From positions 248,001 to 312,000 of the forward strand of contig NZ_JAKGTH010000006.1 of NCBI RefSeq assembly GCF_021568705.1: DNA of 64,000 bases, in the 5' to 3' direction. Positions 25,705 to 35,266 of the stretch are shown in pieces (position 1 is the first letter of the stretch; each line of letters starts with the position of its first letter). Made by a program: the position numbers and the translations under genes. The notes beneath the pieces are model-generated. The model saw nothing but the letters and a program-made list of their open reading frames with translations, was not told the DNA's origin and made no database searches. The DNA comes from Gillisia lutea (GTDB lineage Bacteria > Bacteroidota > Bacteroidia > Flavobacteriales > Flavobacteriaceae).

Positions 25705-26682
25705 ATGAATTTCGAAAAGATATTTTCCATCTCCTCTGAAGAAGAATTTAGAGAACAAGCTCTTCAGGTTTTTGATTTTCAATTTCACAACAATCCCGTT
25801 TATCGCAAATTTTGTGATTTGCTAAAAGTAAGCCCTACTAAGATAAATGAAATAACAGAAATTCCTTTTTTACCAATTTCATTTTTCAAAACACATACGA
25901 TTTTATCTTCTAGCGCAAGGGTACAAAAAACATTCACCAGCAGTGGAACGACGGGAGAAAATACAAGCAAACATCATGTAACGAATATCAGCGTCTACGA
26001 AAATAGCTTTAGGGCTGCTTTTAAGACTTTTTATGGCAATATTGAAGATTATGTAGTTTTGGCTCTTCTACCCTCTTATTTAGAGCGTGAAGGCTCTTCT
26101 CTTATCTACATGGCGGATGTACTTATCAAGGAAAGCAAACACCCGGAAAGCGGATTTTATCTTCACAATTTAGAGGAACTAAAGGAAACACTTATCGCTT
26201 TAGATAAGTCAGGCCAAAAAGTGCTTCTAATTGGTGTATCATTTGCTTTACTGGATATGGTAGAAAGCCATCAGTTCCAACTTAAGAATACTATTATAAT
26301 GGAGACAGGTGGAATGAAAGGCCGACGCAAAGAAATGATAAGAAAAGAACTTCATGGTATTTTAAAAAAGGGGTTTGGAGTATCATCCATTCACAGCGAA
26401 TACGGAATGACCGAATTATTATCACAGGCATATTCTAAAGGAAGTGGAATTTTTGAATGCCCTAACTGGATGAAAATTTTAATTAGGGACCCCGAAGATG
26501 CCCTTAGCTATTTGGAAAAAGAAAAAACGGGCGGCATCAACGTTATTGATCTGGCCAATATAAATTCCTGTTCATTTATTGCCACGCAGGATTTAGGGAA
26601 AGAATATCAAGACGGATCGCTGGAAATTATGGGTCGATTCGATAATAGCGACGTTCGCGGTTGTAATCTATTGGTCCTTTAG
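25705..26682 (+). CDS. LuxE-like acyl-protein synthetase / adenylate-forming enzyme
   Basis: A 325 aa protein of the acyl-protein synthetase (LuxE) branch of the adenylate-forming superfamily. The nucleotide-binding loop FTSSGTTGENTSKH is at about 75-88. A second conserved region is METGGMKGRRKEMIRKEL, followed by SEYGMTELLSQAYS, typical of the A5-like motif. LuxE activates fatty acids in bioluminescence, but no luxCDAB genes are here. In Bacteroidota such genes stand alone, and the acyl substrate and acceptor are unknown. It is one transcript between its own -7 box and a bidirectional terminator. Confidence 0.82.
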   Translation: MNFEKIFSISSEEEFREQALQVFDFQFHNNPVYRKFCDLLKVSPTKINEITEIPFLPISFFKTHTILSSSARVQKTFTSSGTTGENTSKHHVTNISVYENSFRAAFKTFYGNIEDYVVLALLPSYLEREGSSLIYMADVLIKESKHPESGFYLHNLEELKETLIALDKSGQKVLLIGVSFALLDMVESHQFQLKNTIIMETGGMKGRRKEMIRKELHGILKKGFGVSSIHSEYGMTELLSQAYSKGSGIFECPNWMKILIRDPEDALSYLEKEKTGGINVIDLANINSCSFIATQDLGKEYQDGSLEIMGRFDNSDVRGCNLLVL

Positions 26683-26867
26683 TATCTCTCATTGCCTGTT
26701 TCCCAGCAATCAAGAAATTATCAAAATTATATAGTTATAGTTATGTTAATATTGTAATGAAACTAATTTTTTTCGAACTAATAGAATGTAAACATGATTT
26801 TTGGTTAGGTTTTTGTTTACAGTATTCTAAATGAAGTTTTTCATATTAGATTGGTTAGTTAGTTGCA

Positions 26868-26899
26868 AACCCCTTTAAGACCCAAATCTTAAAGGGGTT
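26868..26899. terminator. Bidirectional terminator between the LuxE-like gene and tyrS
   Basis: AACCCCTTTAAGA (26868-26880) pairs with TCTTAAAGGGGTT (26887-26899), a 13-bp stem with a 6-base loop. Plus-strand tail TTTTGTAATTTTT is T-rich; the minus tail is weaker. The preceding 26683-26867 holds no supportable gene. Confidence 0.8.
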
Positions 26900-26908
26900 T
26901 TGTAATTT

Positions 26909-28198
26909 TTAAACCAATCTTATAATGTAAGTATTTCTCTTACCTTTATTCAAAATGATGTATTTATTGTTGATAAGGTCTTCTGAAGTTAACTGATAAT
27001 CTTCGCCTACCTTTTCCTTATTTACAGAAATTGAGTTTTCTTTAAGTGCCCTTCTCGCTTCCCCATTAGATTTCAGGAAACCTGTTTTAGCAGAAAGTGC
27101 AGCAATCATATCCATTCCATTTTCAATTTCAGAGCGGTCTACTTCGGCCTGAGGCACCCCTTCAAAAACATCTAAAAATGTAGCTTCATTCAAATTCTTA
27201 AGATCGGCAGCAGTACTCTTACCAAAAAGAACTTCGGAAGCTTTCACCGCATTTTCAAGATCTTCTTCAGAATGCACCATCACGGTAATTTCTTCAGCCA
27301 ATTTACGCTGCAGCTGTCTTAAATGCGGAGCTTCTTTATGATTTTTCACTAAGTCTTCTATTTCTTCTTTAGTAAGAAATGTAAAGATCTTTATATATTT
27401 TTCAGCATCTTCATCACTGGAATTCAACCAATATTGGTAGAATTTATAAGGTGAAGTACGGTTTGAATCTAACCAGATATTCCCACCTTCGGTCTTTCCG
27501 AATTTAGTTCCATCTGCTTTCGTAATTAGAGGGCAAGTAAGGGCATAGCCTTTACCATTTCCAATTCTTCTAATCAACTCTGTTCCAGTAGTTATATTCC
27601 CCCATTGATCGCTACCTCCCATTTGCAAAGTACAATCATGTTCTCTAAAAAGGTGTAGAAAATCATACCCCTGCACTAACTGATAGGTGAATTCTGTAAA
27701 TGACATTCCTTCGGAAGCATCTGAAGAAAGTCTCTTCTTCACAGAGTCCTTAGACATCATGTAGTTAACTGTAATATGTTTTCCTACATCACGAATAAAA
27801 TCCAAGAAACTAAACTCCTTCATCCAATCGTAATTATTCACCAAAATAGCGGCGTTGGCTTTATCACTTTCAAAGTCTAAAAATTTTGAAAGTTGCGCCT
27901 TTAGAGCATCCTGATTATGCTTTAAAGTCTTTTCGTCAAGCAAATTACGCTCCTTCGATTTTCCCGAGGGGTCACCAATCATTCCGGTAGCGCCACCAAT
28001 TAAAGCAAAAGGTTTGTGACCACTTAGCTGAAAGTGACGTAGCATCATCACCCCCACCAAATGCCCTATATGAAGTGAATCTGCAGTAGGATCTATTCCC
28101 ACATAGGCAGCTCGCATTCCTTCCATCAAGTGTTCTTCAGTTCCCGGCATAACATCATGCAACATTCCACGCCAGGTAATTTCTTCAACAAAATTCAT
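26909..28198 (-). CDS. tyrS: Tyrosine--tRNA ligase
   Basis: A 429 aa class I synthetase charging tRNA-Tyr. The HIGH motif is in [10 protein letters not shown], tyrosine-site residues are in [12 protein letters not shown] and [10 protein letters not shown], and the KMSKS-equivalent is KFGKT. An S4 RNA-binding domain fills the C-terminus ([15 protein letters not shown]). Length is normal for bacterial TyrRS. Single gene, transcribed away from the epimerase gene. Confidence 0.97.
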   Translation of the reverse strand: MNFVEEITWRGMLHDVMPGTEEHLMEGMRAAYVGIDPTADSLHIGHLVGVMMLRHFQLSGHKPFALIGGATGMIGDPSGKSKERNLLDEKTLKHNQDALKAQLSKFLDFESDKANAAILVNNYDWMKEFSFLDFIRDVGKHITVNYMMSKDSVKKRLSSDASEGMSFTEFTYQLVQGYDFLHLFREHDCTLQMGGSDQWGNITTGTELIRRIGNGKGYALTCPLITKADGTKFGKTEGGNIWLDSNRTSPYKFYQYWLNSSDEDAEKYIKIFTFLTKEEIEDLVKNHKEAPHLRQLQRKLAEEITVMVHSEEDLENAVKASEVLFGKSTAADLKNLNEATFLDVFEGVPQAEVDRSEIENGMDMIAALSAKTGFLKSNGEARRALKENSISVNKEKVGEDYQLTSEDLINNKYIILNKGKRNTYIIRLV

Positions 28199-28392
28199 TT
28201 AAATCTAATTTTATGGACAATAAAAATTTCTGTTGAAATCGATCTTTTTAGCAATCCAAACCTTTAAGCTCCCTTCTTTTTAAGAAAAACTGAACTCAGA
28301 ATAGTGAACAATAAAAAAAAATCCTTTTCAAACAGCGGTAAAGATACCAATAACTGCCATTTTTCCTAAACGGAAATAGCTATATTTACCTT

Positions 28393-29403
28393 ATGATTTT
28401 AGTAACCGGAGGAACAGGTTTAGTAGGCTCTCATTTATTGCTGGAACTGGTAAAAAAAGAGGAACCTATAAGAGCCATTTATAGAGAGAACAGCAATATT
28501 CAGGCTGTTAAAAAGATATTTTCTTATTACGTCCCCTTAAATGAAGTGGATTTCTTATTTGGTAAGATTGAATGGAGGAAAGCCGACTTGCTGGATATCC
28601 CGGACCTTACCGATGCATTTATTGATGTTACCACAGTTTATCATTGTGCGGCTTTAGTTTCATTTGATTCAAGTAAAGACGACCTGCTGCGAAAAATCAA
28701 CATTGAAGGCACAGCCAATATAGTTAACCTGTGTGTTTCGAATCAAATTGAAAAACTCTGCTATATAAGTTCGATCGCTGCGATGGATTTAGCTCTTGGA
28801 GAACAACTTATTCAGGAGAATTTTACATGGCACCCTGAGACCTATCATAACGAATATGCTATCTCTAAGCGAGGTGCCGAAATCGAGGTATGGCGAGGAA
28901 CACAAGAGGGTGTTCCTGCTATTATTTTAAATCCGGGAGTAATTATTGGACCAGGGTTCTGGAAATCTGGAAGCGGAAAAATATTTTCCAGAGTGGAAAA
29001 AGGGTTAAATTATCATTTCCCTAAAATAACAGGTTTTGTTGGGGTTATGGATGTAGTAAACGCTGCTATCACCTGTGTGCAATCTTCAATAGAGAACGAG
29101 CAATACATCCTTGTTTCAGAAAACAAAAGCTTTAAAGAGGTTTTAGATATTACAGCAAAAAGCCTAAACAAAAGACTTCCCGAAAAGCAATTAAAACCCT
29201 GGATGGTATGGCTGGGCTGGGTTTTTCAATCAATTAGAAAAATAATATTTAGAACTGCACGACAGATCTCAAAAAGAGATCATAAAACCTTATTTGAAGA
29301 TAATTATTATAGTAATGATAAAATAAAAAGAGAGCTTGCTTTTGAGTTCACACCCATTACAACTGTAATTAAGGAGACAGGAAGTATCTATAAAAGAACC
29401 TAG
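28393..29403 (+). CDS. NAD(P)-dependent epimerase/dehydratase (extended SDR)
   Basis: A 336 aa extended short-chain dehydrogenase. The Rossmann motif TGGTGLVGSHL is at the N-terminus, an acidic residue region follows, and YHNEYAISKRGAE supplies the catalytic Tyr-x3-Lys with Ser in SSIAAM. The substrate is unknown; close types include dihydroflavonol-reductase-like and nucleotide-sugar epimerases. A near-match -7 box (TATATTTA, 28381-28388) sits 4 bases before the ATG. It ends 10 bases from the convergent DUF4296 stop with no terminator hairpin seen. Confidence 0.87.
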   Translation: MILVTGGTGLVGSHLLLELVKKEEPIRAIYRENSNIQAVKKIFSYYVPLNEVDFLFGKIEWRKADLLDIPDLTDAFIDVTTVYHCAALVSFDSSKDDLLRKINIEGTANIVNLCVSNQIEKLCYISSIAAMDLALGEQLIQENFTWHPETYHNEYAISKRGAEIEVWRGTQEGVPAIILNPGVIIGPGFWKSGSGKIFSRVEKGLNYHFPKITGFVGVMDVVNAAITCVQSSIENEQYILVSENKSFKEVLDITAKSLNKRLPEKQLKPWMVWLGWVFQSIRKIIFRTARQISKRDHKTLFEDNYYSNDKIKRELAFEFTPITTVIKETGSIYKRT

Positions 29404-29413
29404 TACTTAAAAG

Positions 29414-29896
29414 TTATTCTATTTGAATGTCTCTCCTCATAGGCTGAGGTAAACGTCGTTCGATAATTGTAGAATCGGCTGAAAAATCATCTTTAACCAA
29501 GGTATCCTTTGTTGTTTTTAATGCCCGGATAGAATCATCTTTTTTACGCTCTTCATCACGCAGAGTTTCATATTCTTCTTTTTTCGTTTCCAAATTCACT
29601 TTTACCTTTGCATAGATATCGTCTAGAATATCATATTTCTTAGCATAATATCCGGTACTTTCTGCCAGCTGCAAACTGTCTATTTGATATTTTTCAAATA
29701 AATACTTATCGGGTTGTATACCGGTCTCTTCTAACAGGGATCTATTGTAGTTTTTTGCTGAATTTAAAATAGACAGATCGGTTAACACATCAACCATCTT
29801 GTCTTCAGGGATTAAATTAGCAGGCTTTTTTATTTCCTCCACATCCTGGCAGGAAATAAAAAAGACTGCAATAAATAATACCCAAATAGACCTCAT
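29414..29896 (-). CDS. DUF4296 lipoprotein
   Basis: A 160 aa predicted lipoprotein, start ATG at 29896 (the codon at 29908 is TTG). The signal peptide ends ..VFFISC (Cys16). The Bacteroidota-specific DUF4296 region follows (PEDKMVDVLTDLSILNSAKNYN, YQIDSLQLAESTGYYA), then a charged coiled-coil tail. Function unknown. The ATG is one base after the pyrC stop, so it is the third gene of the mannosyltransferase-pyrC operon. Confidence 0.85.
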   Translation of the reverse strand: MRSIWVLFIAVFFISCQDVEEIKKPANLIPEDKMVDVLTDLSILNSAKNYNRSLLEETGIQPDKYLFEKYQIDSLQLAESTGYYAKKYDILDDIYAKVKVNLETKKEEYETLRDEERKKDDSIRALKTTKDTLVKDDFSADSTIIERRLPQPMRRDIQIE

Positions 29897-29897
29897 A

Positions 29898-31241
29898 CTA
29901 TCTATCAAAAGTTAACTGTTCTGCTACATTGGTAAAAGGAAGAAACTGGAAGTTCTTATACACCAATTGTCCATTTACAAAAGTATGTGTGATCCTAGAT
30001 TTGAAGGTCACCCCTTCAAAAGGAGACCATCCACATTTATATACTGTATTACTAGGCTGCACTGCCCAAGGAGAGTTCAAATCTATTAGTACAAGATCGG
30101 CCTTGTAACCTTCTCTTATATATCCTCTTTTTTCTATTTGATAAAGAATAGCAGGGTTATGACACATTTTCTCTACGATCTTCTCTAAACTTATCTTCTC
30201 CTGATGATACAATTGAAGCATAGCAGGAAGAGCATGCTGTACTAATGGCCCACCGCTTGGAGCTTTAGTATATACATTTTTCTTTTCTTCTTTGGTATGC
30301 GGCGCATGATCGGTTGCAATTACATCGATATGATTATCTATAACAGCTTGTAAAAGCGCTTCCTGATCGGCTTTTGTTTTCACTGCCGGATTCCATTTTA
30401 TAAAGGTCCCTTTTTTCTGGTAGTCGGAATCATTGAACCAAAGATGATGTATACATACTTCGGCAGTGATCTTTTTATCTTTTAAAGGTTTTTTATTATC
30501 GAAAAGAGCGATCTCCTTTGCTGTTGAAAGGTGAAAAACGTGAAGTCTTGCTCCGGTTTTCTTAGCGAGTGCCACTGCTTTGGAAGAAGACAAATAACAC
30601 GCCTCTTCACTTCTTATTTTTGGATGCAATTCTATAGGAATATCATCCCCGTACCGCTCTATACACTCCTGTAAATTCTTTTGAATTGTAGCTTCATCTT
30701 CACAGTGAACCGCTATCATTAAAGGAGATTTAGTAAAAATTTCCTCCAAAACCTTAGCGTCATCCACCAGCATATTTCCGGTAGAAGAACCCAAAAACAA
30801 CTTAAGGGCAGCGGTGGTTTTTGGATCCACCTTTAAAATTTCGTCTAAATTATCATTCGTACCGCCAAACATGAAAGAATAGTTGGCGTAAGAAGTTTTA
30901 TTTGCCAGATCAAATTTCTTCTGCAATTCTTCAATAGTGGTTGTTTGCGGAAGTGTATTTGGCATTTCTATGAAAGAGGTAATCCCGCCGGCTACTGCAG
31001 CTTTAGAACCTGTTTCTATAGTTTCCTTATGAGTTAATCCAGGCTCTCTAAAATGAACCTGATCATCGATCACCCCCGGAATAAGATAATTCCCTTCGGC
31101 ATCAATAATTTTAACATCGGGAGATTTAGCGCTAATGCTATCGGCTATTTCAGCAATAATACCATCTTCAATAAATACGTCTCCTTCAGTAATTGTTCCC
31201 TCGTTAACAATACGTGCATTCTTAATTAAAACCTTCTTCAT
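29898..31241 (-). CDS. pyrC: Dihydroorotase
   Basis: A 447 aa amidohydrolase-fold enzyme, third step of pyrimidine synthesis (carbamoyl-aspartate to dihydroorotate). The metal ligands are in VIDDQVHFREPGLTHKETI, with HCEDEAT and the later His regions, and ATDHAPHTKEEK gives the conserved Asp. Length and motifs fit the long-type dihydroorotase; allantoinase is less likely. It overlaps the upstream mannosyltransferase by one base (TAATG) and is followed by DUF4296 after one base. Confidence 0.94.
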   Translation of the reverse strand: MKKVLIKNARIVNEGTITEGDVFIEDGIIAEIADSISAKSPDVKIIDAEGNYLIPGVIDDQVHFREPGLTHKETIETGSKAAVAGGITSFIEMPNTLPQTTTIEELQKKFDLANKTSYANYSFMFGGTNDNLDEILKVDPKTTAALKLFLGSSTGNMLVDDAKVLEEIFTKSPLMIAVHCEDEATIQKNLQECIERYGDDIPIELHPKIRSEEACYLSSSKAVALAKKTGARLHVFHLSTAKEIALFDNKKPLKDKKITAEVCIHHLWFNDSDYQKKGTFIKWNPAVKTKADQEALLQAVIDNHIDVIATDHAPHTKEEKKNVYTKAPSGGPLVQHALPAMLQLYHQEKISLEKIVEKMCHNPAILYQIEKRGYIREGYKADLVLIDLNSPWAVQPSNTVYKCGWSPFEGVTFKSRITHTFVNGQLVYKNFQFLPFTNVAEQLTFDR

Positions 31242-31972
31242 TATTTTGAAATCTTATTAAAAAGACTTTTAAATTTCATATTAATCACCCCAAAAACAGC
31301 TTCAGAAATTATGCCGCCGCTCATTTTGGAAACTCCTTTTGTTCTGTCGGTAAAAATGACAGGAATTTCCTTTATTTTAAAATTTAACAAATATGCTTTG
31401 AATTTCATTTCTATTTGAAACGCATAGCCTACAAAATGTATTTTATCCAAATTGATCTCCTCTAGCACCTTTCGTTTATAACACACGAAACCGGCAGTGG
31501 TATCATGGATGCTCATTCCGGTAACTAATCTTACATATTTTGATGCCAACCACGACAGTAAAACTCGGCTCATTGGCCAGTTCACCACATTTACTCCTGT
31601 AACGTAACGAGAACCTATTGCAATATCTGCTCCATCTCTGGCACAGGTATTATACAATCGAATCAAATCGTTTGGATTATGCGAAAAATCGGCATCCATT
31701 TCAATTATATACTCATAATTCCTTTTCAAGGCCCATTTAAAACCATGAATGTAAGCCGTACCCAAACCTAATTTCTCTGCTCTTTTTTCCAAAAAAAGTG
31801 ACCCGAAAAATTCGGTTTGCAGAGATGTTACCATTTCTGCAGTGCCGTCTGGCGAATTATCATCTACCACTAAAATATGAAACTTGCGTTGTAAAGAAAA
31901 TATGTTTCTTACTAAACGTTCAATGTTTTCAATTTCGTTATAAGTAGGTATAATAATTATGCCATTAGACAT
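31241..31972 (-). CDS. Polyprenol monophosphomannose synthase-like GT2
   Basis: A 243 aa family 2 glycosyltransferase. The start is the ATG at 31972 (MSNGIIIIPTYNE); the TTG at 31990 lies in the promoter box. Motifs: IIIIPTYNEIENI, VDDNSPDGTAEMV, EMDADFSHNP and DTTAGFVCYKR, matching dolichol-phosphate mannose synthases that move mannose from GDP-mannose to a lipid carrier at the inner membrane. The C-terminal membrane domain of some homologues is absent. It leads the operon with pyrC and DUF4296. Confidence 0.9.
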   Translation of the reverse strand: MSNGIIIIPTYNEIENIERLVRNIFSLQRKFHILVVDDNSPDGTAEMVTSLQTEFFGSLFLEKRAEKLGLGTAYIHGFKWALKRNYEYIIEMDADFSHNPNDLIRLYNTCARDGADIAIGSRYVTGVNVVNWPMSRVLLSWLASKYVRLVTGMSIHDTTAGFVCYKRKVLEEINLDKIHFVGYAFQIEMKFKAYLLNFKIKEIPVIFTDRTKGVSKMSGGIISEAVFGVINMKFKSLFNKISK

Positions 31973-31987
31973 GTGCGGAATTTTGCG

Positions 31988-31995
31988 CAAATGTA
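31988..31995 (-). promoter_or_regulatory. Bacteroidota -7 box for the mannosyltransferase operon
   Basis: TACATTTG on the minus strand, 15 bases before the ATG at 31972. It supports the shorter start. Confidence 0.5.
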
Positions 31996-32052
31996 ACTAT
32001 TTTTGTGCTTAGCATCTTCAATTTTACTTCCAACTTTTCCCGGTATTAATTA

Positions 32053-32060
32053 TACATTTG
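32053..32060 (+). promoter_or_regulatory. Bacteroidota -7 box for DUF4271-hemD
   Basis: TACATTTG, 12 bases before the TTG start at 32073, divergent from the box at 31988-31995. Confidence 0.5.
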
Positions 32061-32072
32061 TAAAAAAAATAT

Positions 32073-32741
32073 TTGGAAGCGATAGAAAGATATAGTACCT
32101 CAAACGATTTACTTACCCTACTTATTTTGTTGGTGCTGGTATTAATGCTAATTGCAAAACAATTATTCCAACAGCGATTCAGCGAATTTGTAGCGTTGCT
32201 TAGCTCATCGAAATACATGGTTATTAAATCGAAAGAGCATAAAGCCCTTTTCGGATTCAATCTGTTGCTCTTCTGCGTGTATGTACTAAGCGTGTCTCTT
32301 TTTTTATTCGTAGTCTACCGAAATTTTATAAGTGGACACATAGAAAATACGGGAGTAATATTATTGAGAATTATAACCGGCTATAGCTTTTTTGTGCTTT
32401 TAAAAATTACCGTAGAAAAAATTATTGCTAACGTTTTTGACATAGATGATTTTATGGATTTTTATCTATTTCAAAAACAAACTTATCGTAATTTTCTCTC
32501 GGTGCTGCTTTTTCCTGTGAGCATTTTTCTTGTATATGCCGAATCTCCTAAGGTTTTGATATTATACATAATAGCGGCGATTTTTCTACTTGCTTCACTT
32601 TATACTTTTACACGTATAATTCAAAAAAATCAGCGATTATATATGCGTAATTGGTTCTATTTTATTTTGTACCTTTGCGCTCTTGAAATCACCCCTTATG
32701 TTATTTTATATAAGCTAATTATAAATAGCTCAGGTGTTTAA
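32073..32741 (+). CDS. DUF4271 integral membrane protein
   Basis: A 222 aa protein with about five to six membrane segments, of the Bacteroidota family DUF4271. The likely start is TTG at 32073 (MEAIERYSTSNDLLTLLILL): the in-frame stop at 32061 excludes an earlier start, and the next ATG is inside the first membrane segment. A -7 box stands just upstream. Function unknown. hemD follows after 17 bases, a pairing common in this family, so a link to heme or membrane physiology is possible but unproven. Confidence 0.85.
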   Translation: MEAIERYSTSNDLLTLLILLVLVLMLIAKQLFQQRFSEFVALLSSSKYMVIKSKEHKALFGFNLLLFCVYVLSVSLFLFVVYRNFISGHIENTGVILLRIITGYSFFVLLKITVEKIIANVFDIDDFMDFYLFQKQTYRNFLSVLLFPVSIFLVYAESPKVLILYIIAAIFLLASLYTFTRIIQKNQRLYMRNWFYFILYLCALEITPYVILYKLIINSSGV

Positions 32742-32758
32742 AAAAAATCATCATTAAT

Positions 32759-33505
32759 ATGAAAGTGAAAACAATTTTAATATCTCAGCCAGAGCCTAAA
32801 GTAGAGAATTCACCTTATTTTGAGCTGGAGGAAAAGCAACGAGTAAAAATTGATTTCATCCCCTTCATACATGTAGAAGGAGTTTCCTCGAAAGATGTGA
32901 GGCAACAGAAGATTGATCTTTCAAAGTTTACCGCTATTATTCTAACCAGTAGAAATTCTGTCGATCACTTTTTTAGAATTGCTGATGAGATGCGTTATAA
33001 AGTGCCGGACACTTTAAAATATTTTTGCTTGAGTGAAGCGGTAGCTTATTATTTGCAAAAATATGTGGTGTACCGTAAGCGTAAGATTTATGTAGGAAAA
33101 AGAACCTTTACAGAGCTTGCGCCTTACATCAAGAAATATAAGAATGAAACCTTCTTACTTCCTACTTCAGATATGTTGAAGCCGGATGTTCCTAAAACTC
33201 TGAACAAGCTTGGAGTAGACTGGAAAAAAGCTGTTTTTTATAAAACTGTTGTAAGCGATTTATCTCACTTAAGAGAGGTGTATTACGATATATTAGTATT
33301 CTTTAGCCCTAGCGGAATTAAATCTCTTTTCGAGAATTTCCCTGATTTTGAACAAAAAGAAACAAAGATCGCAGTATTTGGAAATACAACCGTAAAAGCG
33401 GCAAAAGAACATGGATTGGTAGTTAACATTCAGGCACCAACCCCTGAAACCCCATCTATGACAATGGCATTACAACGCTTTATTAAGGAAGCGAATAAGA
33501 AATAA
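32759..33505 (+). CDS. hemD: Uroporphyrinogen-III synthase
   Basis: A 248 aa two-domain HemD fold. It is poorly conserved as usual for the family, with typical pieces IILTSRNSVDHFF, FCLSEAVAYYL, YVGKRTFTEL, LLPTSDML and FFSPSGIKSLFENFP, and AVFGNTTVKAAKEHGL near the end. It cyclises hydroxymethylbilane to uroporphyrinogen III in heme and siroheme synthesis. Second gene after DUF4271; ends at a strong bidirectional terminator. Confidence 0.9.
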   Translation: MKVKTILISQPEPKVENSPYFELEEKQRVKIDFIPFIHVEGVSSKDVRQQKIDLSKFTAIILTSRNSVDHFFRIADEMRYKVPDTLKYFCLSEAVAYYLQKYVVYRKRKIYVGKRTFTELAPYIKKYKNETFLLPTSDMLKPDVPKTLNKLGVDWKKAVFYKTVVSDLSHLREVYYDILVFFSPSGIKSLFENFPDFEQKETKIAVFGNTTVKAAKEHGLVVNIQAPTPETPSMTMALQRFIKEANKK

Positions 33506-33530
33506 AAATACCTTCTGTTTATTTTAAATT

Positions 33531-33566
33531 AAGAAGCCGATAATTCTAATAAATTATCGGCTTCTT
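33531..33566. terminator. Bidirectional terminator between hemD and pckA
   Basis: AAGAAGCCGATAATT (33531-33545) pairs perfectly with AATTATCGGCTTCTT (33552-33566), a 15-bp stem with a 6-base loop, between convergent gene ends. Confidence 0.88.
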
Positions 33567-33589
33567 TACTTTTTATAAGTTTGAATGGG

Positions 33590-35188
33590 TTACACCAAAG
33601 GTCCTCCGGCTAGAATTTCTTCATTTGAATTCTCTTCATACTTTTTGAAATTAGCCTTAAAAGAATTTGCTAGTTCCATAGCCTTGGCATCATAAGCCTT
33701 TTTATCTTCCCAAGTAGCTCTGGGATCTAAGATCTCGAATGGTACGTTGTTACAAGTTCTTGGCATTTGTAATCCAAAGATTGGATGTTTTTCAAAAGAA
33801 ACTTCATCTAATTCCCCCTGTAAAGCAGCCTCTATCATAGCACGAGTATATTTAAGTTTCATCCTGCTTCCTGTTCCATAAGCTCCCCCCGTCCAGCCAG
33901 TATTCACCAACCATACATTTACGTTAGCATCCTTCATTTTCTTACTAAGCATTTCAGCATATTCAGCGGGATGCAACGGCATAAACGGAGCTCCAAAACA
34001 AGCAGAGAAATTAGGCTGCGGTTCGTTAATACCCGCTTCTGTTCCAGCAACTTTAGCAGTATAACCACTCATAAAATGGTAGGCCGCCTGTCCCGGGCTA
34101 AGCTTACTTATTGGAGGCAATACTCCAAAAGCATCAGCGGTAAGAAAAAAGATATTCTTCGGATTTTCTCCTATGGAAGGCTTTGCTATATTATTGATAT
34201 GATCTATCGGGTAACTAACTCTGGTATTTGGGGTGACACTAATATCAGAAAAATCGACCTCTCCCTTGTCATTCAAAATTACATTCTCCAATATTGCACC
34301 AGGCTTAATAGCTTTAAAGATATCTGGTTCGTTCTCTTCAGAAAGATGAATAACTTTCGCATAGCATCCCCCCTCAAAATTAAAAATGGTATTTTCCTTT
34401 GTCCAACCATGTTCATCATCCCCAATCAGTTTTCTTTTTGGGTCTGCTGAAAGTGTTGTTTTACCCGTTCCTGAAAGTCCGAAGAACACAGCCGTATCTC
34501 CCTCAGGCCCAATATTGGCTGAACAGTGCATTGGAAGGGTGTTTTTATGAACAGGTAGTATAAAATTCAAAGCAGAAAAAATCCCCTTTTTAATTTCACC
34601 TGTATATCCACTACCTCCTATTAGAGCAATCTTTTTTCCGAAGTTTAGTATCGAAAAATTACCTTGTCGTGTTCCATCTTTTTCAGGATCTGCCTGAAAC
34701 CCGGGAGCATTTATCACAATCCAATCTTCTTTGAAATCTTTCAACTCTTCCAACTCAGGCCTTAAGAACATATTATATGCAAATAAGTTAGACCATGGAT
34801 ATTCATTGACAACGCGAATGTTTAATCGATAATTCTCATCGGCACAGGCATAAGAGTCTCTAACAAATAATTCTTTATCTGATAGGTAGTCGACAACTTT
34901 ATCATATAATGCATCAAACTTTTTTGAATCAAAAGGGATGTTTATATCTCCCCACCAAACTTTATCTCTGGTTTCTTCATCTTCAACAATAAAACGATCT
35001 TTTGGAGATCGTCCCGTAAAATCTCCTGTATTAACCGCCAGAGCACCCGAGCTTGCTTCCACTCCCTGATTTTTATCTAAGGTAATTTCATGAAGTTCTT
35101 TAGGTGAGAGTTGATAATGTACATTTGTGCTGTTAATTCCGTAATCTTTCAGCGAAATCGATTTCGTAATTTGATAATTTGCCAACAT
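33590..35188 (-). CDS. pckA: Phosphoenolpyruvate carboxykinase (ATP)
   Basis: A 532 aa ATP-dependent PEPCK converting oxaloacetate plus ATP to PEP, CO2 and ADP in gluconeogenesis. The P-loop is GLSGTGKTTLS, the second metal-binding motif is DDEHGW, the substrate arginine region is NTGDFTGRSPKDRF, and SGYTAKVAGTE with FGAPFMPLHP is present. Length is normal. Single gene with its own -7 box at 35221. The antisense open frames over it are shadows. Confidence 0.97.
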   Translation of the reverse strand: MLANYQITKSISLKDYGINSTNVHYQLSPKELHEITLDKNQGVEASSGALAVNTGDFTGRSPKDRFIVEDEETRDKVWWGDINIPFDSKKFDALYDKVVDYLSDKELFVRDSYACADENYRLNIRVVNEYPWSNLFAYNMFLRPELEELKDFKEDWIVINAPGFQADPEKDGTRQGNFSILNFGKKIALIGGSGYTGEIKKGIFSALNFILPVHKNTLPMHCSANIGPEGDTAVFFGLSGTGKTTLSADPKRKLIGDDEHGWTKENTIFNFEGGCYAKVIHLSEENEPDIFKAIKPGAILENVILNDKGEVDFSDISVTPNTRVSYPIDHINNIAKPSIGENPKNIFFLTADAFGVLPPISKLSPGQAAYHFMSGYTAKVAGTEAGINEPQPNFSACFGAPFMPLHPAEYAEMLSKKMKDANVNVWLVNTGWTGGAYGTGSRMKLKYTRAMIEAALQGELDEVSFEKHPIFGLQMPRTCNNVPFEILDPRATWEDKKAYDAKAMELANSFKANFKKYEENSNEEILAGGPLV

Positions 35189-35220
35189 AAAAATATAGGT
35201 TGTGTGTTTGTTTAGGCGTA

Positions 35221-35228
35221 CAAAAGTA
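35221..35228 (-). promoter_or_regulatory. Bacteroidota -7 box for pckA
   Basis: TACTTTTG on the minus strand, 32 bases before the pckA ATG. Confidence 0.5.
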
Positions 35229-35266
35229 ATTAATCTTATCCTGAAACTAAGAAGTAATCTCTTAAT

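Noticed and set aside
26787-26821. TGTAAAC / GTTTACA inverted repeat, 21-base spacer
   Set aside because: Seven-base arms with long spacer between convergent genes; no promoter nearby that it could control.
26759-26836. 25-codon plus-strand frame in the gap before tyrS
   Set aside because: Very short, no promoter box and no recognisable content.
33971-34450. Plus-strand open frame of 159 codons over pckA
   Set aside because: Antisense shadow of a strongly conserved enzyme; the product shows no motif and no -7 box precedes it.
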